Assembly (NCBI RefSeq): GCF_001423185.1 | Contig: NZ_LMOB01000001.1 | Location: 1,347,889 to 1,411,888 of the forward strand | DNA: 64,000 nucleotides | Direction of reading: 5' to 3' | Origin: Plantibacter sp. Leaf314 | Lineage (GTDB): Bacteria; Actinomycetota; Actinomycetes; Actinomycetales; Microbacteriaceae | In this document: piece after piece, positions 59,559-64,000 of the stretch | Layout of the letters: each line of letters opens with the position of its first letter | How positions within the stretch are numbered: position 1 is the first letter of the stretch | Notes under the pieces: generated by a model | The model's input: the letters and a program-made list of their open reading frames with translations, nothing else | Databases searched by the model: none | What the model was told of the DNA's origin: nothing | Translations under genes and position numbers: made by a program

Positions 59559-62500
59559 CTAGAGCTGCTGCGCCGAGCGACGACGGGCGATCACGAGCGC
59601 GAGACCACCGACGAGGAGCAGTGCGGCGAGCGCCGCGTTCCCCCACGGCTCGGCACCGGTGTTGCTCAGGCTGCCGTCCTGGCTGCCGCCGGCCGTGCCG
59701 GAACCGCTGCCGGTCCCGCCGCCCGCACCGGGCTGGGCGCCCGGGTCGGTGCCGGGGTCGACCGCCGCTGCCTGCACGACGATGTCCTGCCAACCGATGA
59801 CGTTGCCGTCGGCGTCCTGGACGACCAGGCGGTGCGAGCCGACCGGGGCGTCCTCAGGCACGGTGACCTGCACGTTGCCGTCCGCGTCGACCTGCACGAG
59901 GCCGTCGCTGACGAGGATCGGGTCGGAGTGCAGCCAGACGCTCACCCAAGTGCCGGCGTACTCCTTGCCGACGTGGATCGTGGCGAGCTTGCCGATGATG
60001 AAGTCGGTGATCGCCTTGATCAGGTCCTTCAGCGCCTGGATGAGGGCCGAGTCCGGGGCGGGCGTCGGCGGCGTGACCACCGGCGGCGTCGCGACCGTGA
60101 GCGGCACCGTCAGCGTGGTGCCCGACTCGAGTGCCGTGAGGCGGACCGTCGCCGCGCCGTCGGCCGTGCCGGCCGGCAGCGTGAACGACACCGTTGCGGC
60201 ACCGGCAGTGACCGGGACCGTTCCGACGGCTGCACCGTTGACCTCGATGGCGAGCGAGGTGTTCACCGGGCTGCCCGTGGACGTCAGGTCGAGCTTCGCG
60301 ACGTCGAACGTGACCTTCCCGCCGGCGGCGATCGCCGCGGTCGGTACGTTCGTGACCTGCACGCTCTGGCGGGCGAAGTCCGGAGCGACCGGGCTGTTCG
60401 CCGAGAGGTACGAGACCCACGCGTCGCGGTCGACGAGACCCGAGTCGCGCGTGTCGGTGCCGTTCGCGAACTCACGGAAGTTGTCGCCACCCTGCAGCAG
60501 GAAGCTGAAGGAGCCGATCCGGTAGCTCTTCGCGGGGTCGATCGGCGCACCGTTCACCGTGATGCTCGTGATGCGCTCGCCCTGGCCCTTCGTCGGGTCG
60601 AACGTGTACTGCACGTTCGACGACAGCCCGAGCTGCAGGTACGGACGAGACGGCACGTTCCCGGCCGCATCGAGCTGCCACTGCTGCTCGAGCACCGTCT
60701 TGAACTGGGCACCCGTGAGCGAGGTCGTCCACAGGTTGTTCAGGAACGGCAGCACCGCGTTCGCCTCGGCGTACGTGATGTCACCGGCGAGGATCTCCTC
60801 ACGCATGCCACCCGGGTTGACGATGCCGATGTCGGCCCCGCCGCGGTCCGCGCTCGAGAGCGAGGCCCGGAGGGAGTCGGCGACGAGCGCACCGAGCGTG
60901 GACTCCGCACCGCGGTCGTCCTTCACCCCGTTGTTGAACGCGCGGGTGATGTCGGCCTTGGCCTCACCGATCTTCCGGTTGCCGATCTCCGCAGCGACCG
61001 CGAGGGCCTTGTCGGTGATCGTCTTGACCGTGGCGACCGCCGGGTACTGCTTGACGAGGTCGGCTTCGGCCACGGTGGTGCGCGCGACGTTCTTCGCCGT
61101 GTAGGCGGTGACGTCACCGCTCTCGCGGTCCACCGTCAGCGTGATCTGGCCGATGAACTCGCCGTAGCTGCCGGTCTGCAGCACGGGACGGGTCTTGCCG
61201 GTGACACCGGGGATCGGAGCGTCCCACGCGTACTGCTTGTGCGTGTGGCCGGTGAAGATCGCGTCGACCTCGGCACTCGTCGCGGTGACGATGTCGGTGA
61301 AGGCACTCTGCTCGGCGAGCTCCTGCTCGAGGGTCGCGCCGTCCGGCGTGCCGGCTCCAGCACCCTCGTGGTACTCGGCGACGATGACGTCGGCCTCACC
61401 GTTGGACTCGTCGCCGTCGCTGAGCTGGGCGGCGACGCGGTTCACGGCCTCGACCGGGTCCCCGAAGTCGAGGTCGGCGATGCCCGCGGGCGACACGAGC
61501 GTCGGCGTCTCCTCGGTGATGGCGCCGACGACGGCAACCTTCACCCCGTCGATGTCGAGGATCGTGTACTCCTGAAGTGCGGGCTGCTTCGTGCCCTTCT
61601 CGTAGACGTTGGCCCCGAGGTACGGCCAGGCCGCGTTCTTCCCGTCGGCCATGACGCGGTCGACGAGGTCGCCGTAGCCCTGGTCGAACTCGTGGTTGCC
61701 GACCGCGGAGGCCGCCAGACCGAGTGCGTTGAGCACGTCGATCGTCGGCTGGTCCTCCTGCGACGACGAGGCGAAGAGCGAGGCTCCGATGTTGTCGCCG
61801 GCGGAGATGAACGCCGTCTGGTCGGGCGCGAACATCGACTTCAGCTGCTCGATCGTGCCGGCGAACTTCGTCGTGTTGGCGTCGATCCGACCGTGGAAGT
61901 CGTTGATGTTCAACAGGTTGACGGTCGCGGACTCGCTCCCGTCGGCGCTGATGCCGACGATCACGGGGTCGTGGTCACTCGAACGGAACATGTCCGGCAC
62001 GTTGAAGTCGGTCACGTTCGCGTTGTACCGCGAGTACTCGAGGGCGATCGACTCGACCGAGTTGATGTTCCACACGTCGGCGCCGGTGACGCTCTGGTCG
62101 GCCTCCGGCGACGCGAAGATGTGGTCGAGCGAGCCGACCGCACCGTCGTAGGCGTAGGTGTACTCGCCGGTCTTCGCCTCCTGGCTGATGTAGCCGGCGT
62201 CGCGGAGCACGTCCAGCGGGTCCTCGGCGTCGTAGGAGTTGAAGTCACCGACGAGGAAGACCTTCTTCGTGCCGACGTCCTTCGAGACCGTGTCGGCGAA
62301 GGTCACGAGGGCCTTGGCCTGACGCGTGCGGTCGCCGGTGAAGGCGCCCTGACCGGTGTTGGCGTTGTCGCCCGTCGCGGCCTTCGAGGTGCTCTTCGAC
62401 TTGAAGTGGTTCGCGATCACGAGGAACGTCGCCGCGTCGTCCGCACCCTTCGGCTTGAACGCCTGGGCGTCGGGCTCGCGGGCGTTGTCGAAGGCGGGCT

Positions 62501-64000
62501 CGTCGAGGAGGATGCGCGACTCCCCGACCGTCTCGACGGTGGCGGACTTGTAGATGAACGCCGTGCGGATGACGTCCTCGTCCGCGGGAACCTTCGCGGG
62601 CGAGGGGACGAACGTCCAGGTGCCCTCGCCGGCGGCGGCGTTGAGCGCAGCCGTCAGCGTCTTGAGGGCGTCGTCGCGGTCGAGACCGATCGACGCGGAG
62701 TTCTGGATCTCCTCGAGGGAGACGACGTCGGCGTCCAGCGCGTTGATCGCCGAGACGATCTTCGCCTGCTGGCGCGCGAGGCTCTCCGCCGTGGCCGCCC
62801 CGCGCACGCCGCAACCGGCGGCGTCGGAGTCGTCGACGGTCGTCTTGCCGCCCTCACGATCGGTGAAGAAGGTGCAGCCGGTGCGCGAGTCGCCGGTGGT
62901 GGCGAAGTAGTTCAGCACGTTGAAGGTCGCGAGCGAGACGTCGCCGCCGACCCCGCGAGGCGAGGTGGTGCGCGTGTTCTCGAACGTCGCCGGCTGCGCC
63001 TCGGCCGCGTTGGCGCCCGTCAGGTGCTGCGTGGGCTGGAACTTCCAGTTGCTGTTGCGGAAGTCGAAGATGACCGGTGCGGTGAACGCGACGGCTGCAC
63101 CGACACGGACCGGTGCGGTGGTCGAGACGTACGGGAGCGGGATGCCGGTGTTCTCCGCCTTCGAGAAGTCGACGGTGGAGGCGTCGTCGAGGACGACCTT
63201 CTCCGCCGGGACCCGGGCCGCAGCGGCGAGCGCCTCAGCGGACCCGGGCTTGCCGAGCACGGTCGGGGTGACGAACGGGCTGTCCGACGCGGCCAGGCCG
63301 ACCTCGCCGTAGCGGTTTGTGGCGTAGGTGTCGGTGACGGTGTAGTCGCCCGCGGGAGCCACCAGCATGCCTTCGAGACGCTCGCGCTCCTCGTCGGTGG
63401 CCGGGAACGCGACCGTCGCTGCGGTCGGTGCCGTGACCCCGGTGGCGTCGAGCGTGGTGACCGCCGCGGCGTCCGTGACCTTCAGCTGCGTGAGGCCGTA
63501 GTACTCGTCGACCACGCCGGTGACCTGCACGTACTGACCGACCGCGACGGAGCCGACGGTTGCCGGCGAGTAGACGAAGATCCCGTCGGACGCGAGGTGG
63601 GTCGCGGGGTCGATGGCGCCGCCGGTCCCCTCGGTCTGGAGGTAGTAGCCGTTGAAGCCGCCCGTGGGGAAGCTGGCGGTGACGAAGCCCTTCGTGGTCA
63701 CCGTCTGGCCGACCATGGTGCTCGCGGCCGCGGTGCCCTGGATCTCGGCGATCGTCGCCACGCCGGGCTCGACCGGGGTGGTCGGGTCGGTGGGCTCGGG
63801 GCTCGGCTCCGGGTCGGGGGTCGGCTCGGGGTCGACCGGGGTGTCGCCCGCGCTGTTCTGCGGGGTGACGGTGTCGCTGAGTCCGAAGTCCGCGGCGTTG
63901 CTGTCGGTGTCGGCGAAGTCGGTGCGCACGATCGACTGCGGTACGGCGTTGCCCGAGGGCGACGGCGACGCGGCCGTCTCGAAGGTGTTCGAGGTGCCGT
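59559..64000 (-). CDS. Cell-surface nuclease/5'-nucleotidase fusion (ExeM/NucH plus UshA), 5' part missing
   Basis: At least 1480 residues; the frame stays open to the right window edge, so the signal peptide and probable lamin-tail domain lie outside. From the edge inward: a TFETAASPSPS...NAADFGLSDTVTPQNSAG segment typical of the end of a lamin-tail domain; a Pro/Thr/Glu linker; an OB-like domain; an exonuclease/endonuclease/phosphatase domain (SLATFNVLNYF near 62930, VVSLEEIQN, VVGDFNSYD-like FLVGDFNSYD, SSDHDPVIVG); a metallophosphatase/5'-nucleotidase domain (NINDFHGRID near 61910, SAGDNIG, GNHEFDQG, TGHTHKQ); its C-terminal domain; two Ig-like modules. It ends LSNTGAEPWGN, a membrane helix and RRR, an LPXTG-like cell-wall sorting signal. 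It probably scavenges phosphate and nucleosides from extracellular DNA. Confidence 0.9.
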   Translation of the reverse strand, partial: GTSNTFETAASPSPSGNAVPQSIVRTDFADTDSNAADFGLSDTVTPQNSAGDTPVDPEPTPDPEPSPEPTDPTTPVEPGVATIAEIQGTAAASTMVGQTVTTKGFVTASFPTGGFNGYYLQTEGTGGAIDPATHLASDGIFVYSPATVGSVAVGQYVQVTGVVDEYYGLTQLKVTDAAAVTTLDATGVTAPTAATVAFPATDEERERLEGMLVAPAGDYTVTDTYATNRYGEVGLAASDSPFVTPTVLGKPGSAEALAAAARVPAEKVVLDDASTVDFSKAENTGIPLPYVSTTAPVRVGAAVAFTAPVIFDFRNSNWKFQPTQHLTGANAAEAQPATFENTRTTSPRGVGGDVSLATFNVLNYFATTGDSRTGCTFFTDREGGKTTVDDSDAAGCGVRGAATAESLARQQAKIVSAINALDADVVSLEEIQNSASIGLDRDDALKTLTAALNAAAGEGTWTFVPSPAKVPADEDVIRTAFIYKSATVETVGESRILLDEPAFDNAREPDAQAFKPKGADDAATFLVIANHFKSKSTSKAATGDNANTGQGAFTGDRTRQAKALVTFADTVSKDVGTKKVFLVGDFNSYDAEDPLDVLRDAGYISQEAKTGEYTYAYDGAVGSLDHIFASPEADQSVTGADVWNINSVESIALEYSRYNANVTDFNVPDMFRSSDHDPVIVGISADGSESATVNLLNINDFHGRIDANTTKFAGTIEQLKSMFAPDQTAFISAGDNIGASLFASSSQEDQPTIDVLNALGLAASAVGNHEFDQGYGDLVDRVMADGKNAAWPYLGANVYEKGTKQPALQEYTILDIDGVKVAVVGAITEETPTLVSPAGIADLDFGDPVEAVNRVAAQLSDGDESNGEADVIVAEYHEGAGAGTPDGATLEQELAEQSAFTDIVTATSAEVDAIFTGHTHKQYAWDAPIPGVTGKTRPVLQTGSYGEFIGQITLTVDRESGDVTAYTAKNVARTTVAEADLVKQYPAVATVKTITDKALAVAAEIGNRKIGEAKADITRAFNNGVKDDRGAESTLGALVADSLRASLSSADRGGADIGIVNPGGMREEILAGDITYAEANAVLPFLNNLWTTSLTGAQFKTVLEQQWQLDAAGNVPSRPYLQLGLSSNVQYTFDPTKGQGERITSITVNGAPIDPAKSYRIGSFSFLLQGGDNFREFANGTDTRDSGLVDRDAWVSYLSANSPVAPDFARQSVQVTNVPTAAIAAGGKVTFDVAKLDLTSTGSPVNTSLAIEVNGAAVGTVPVTAGAATVSFTLPAGTADGAATVRLTALESGTTLTVPLTVATPPVVTPPTPAPDSALIQALKDLIKAITDFIIGKLATIHVGKEYAGTWVSVWLHSDPILVSDGLVQVDADGNVQVTVPEDAPVGSHRLVVQDADGNVIGWQDIVVQAAAVDPGTDPGAQPGAGGGTGSGSGTAGGSQDGSLSNTGAEPWGNAALAALLLVGGLALVIARRRSAQQL

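Overview
The window is GC-rich, densely packed DNA from an actinobacterium, most probably a plant-associated member of the Microbacteriaceae. Pointers are the high GC content, many 1- or 4-base start/stop overlaps, TANNNT-N6-ATG leaderless starts, a DUF7882-type protein with a TTG start, a DUF4916 NUDIX-like protein, an adjacent lhr-nei pair, a dispersed TTCGACAGGCTCAGGGACC repeat, and polyprenol-phosphate-mannose chemistry. No rRNA, phage structural gene, insertion sequence or CRISPR array was found. One tRNA-Ser(CGA) is present.

Region 1 (1-16319, all minus strand) is the most striking part. It reads as one catabolic locus for hydroxyproline-containing plant cell-wall glycopeptides (extensin-like). 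In transcription order it holds a GH127 beta-L-arabinofuranosidase, a complete family-5 peptide ABC transporter, a proline iminopeptidase and an Xaa-Pro aminopeptidase. These are followed by a GntR/FCD regulator, a three-gene D-hydroxyproline dehydrogenase, a DapA-family deaminase, a 4-hydroxyproline epimerase and the start of one more gene cut by the window edge. Near-identical TGTGTCAC operators lie before the GH127 gene and before the dehydrogenase genes, which suggests one regulator controls both halves. The inferred route is import of (arabinosylated) Hyp/Pro peptides, removal of arabinose, hydrolysis at proline, and conversion of Hyp to 2-oxoglutarate.

Region 2 (16320-30061) is core genome: a DEAD-box RNA helicase with a long leader, GNAT, a NUDIX-like protein, lhr-nei DNA repair genes, a TMEM175-like channel, a HAD hydrolase, an acyl-CoA ligase, an NAD-dependent epimerase and a small membrane protein. 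Region 3 (30062-32380) is a short island of lower GC carrying one AAA ATPase with a TOPRIM-like tail, a candidate defence gene whose start looks frameshifted.

Region 4 (33571-41734) is an envelope glycan locus: GtrA, a processive GT2, a GT-C transferase, a secreted DUF4397 protein, a GH8 glucanase, a class F sortase-like protein and polyprenol-phosphate-mannose synthase. Region 5 (41735-56640) holds SDRs, an acidic NPG-repeat protein, a Na+/H+ antiporter, a SWIM-SNF2 helicase, a pentapeptide-repeat protein, an alditol oxidase-like flavoprotein, small conserved proteins, a SnoaL-like lipoprotein and a secreted tyrosine phosphatase. Region 6 (56641-64000) holds tRNA-Ser, radA, two small proteins and the 3' part of a very large cell-surface nuclease/5'-nucleotidase, open at the right edge.
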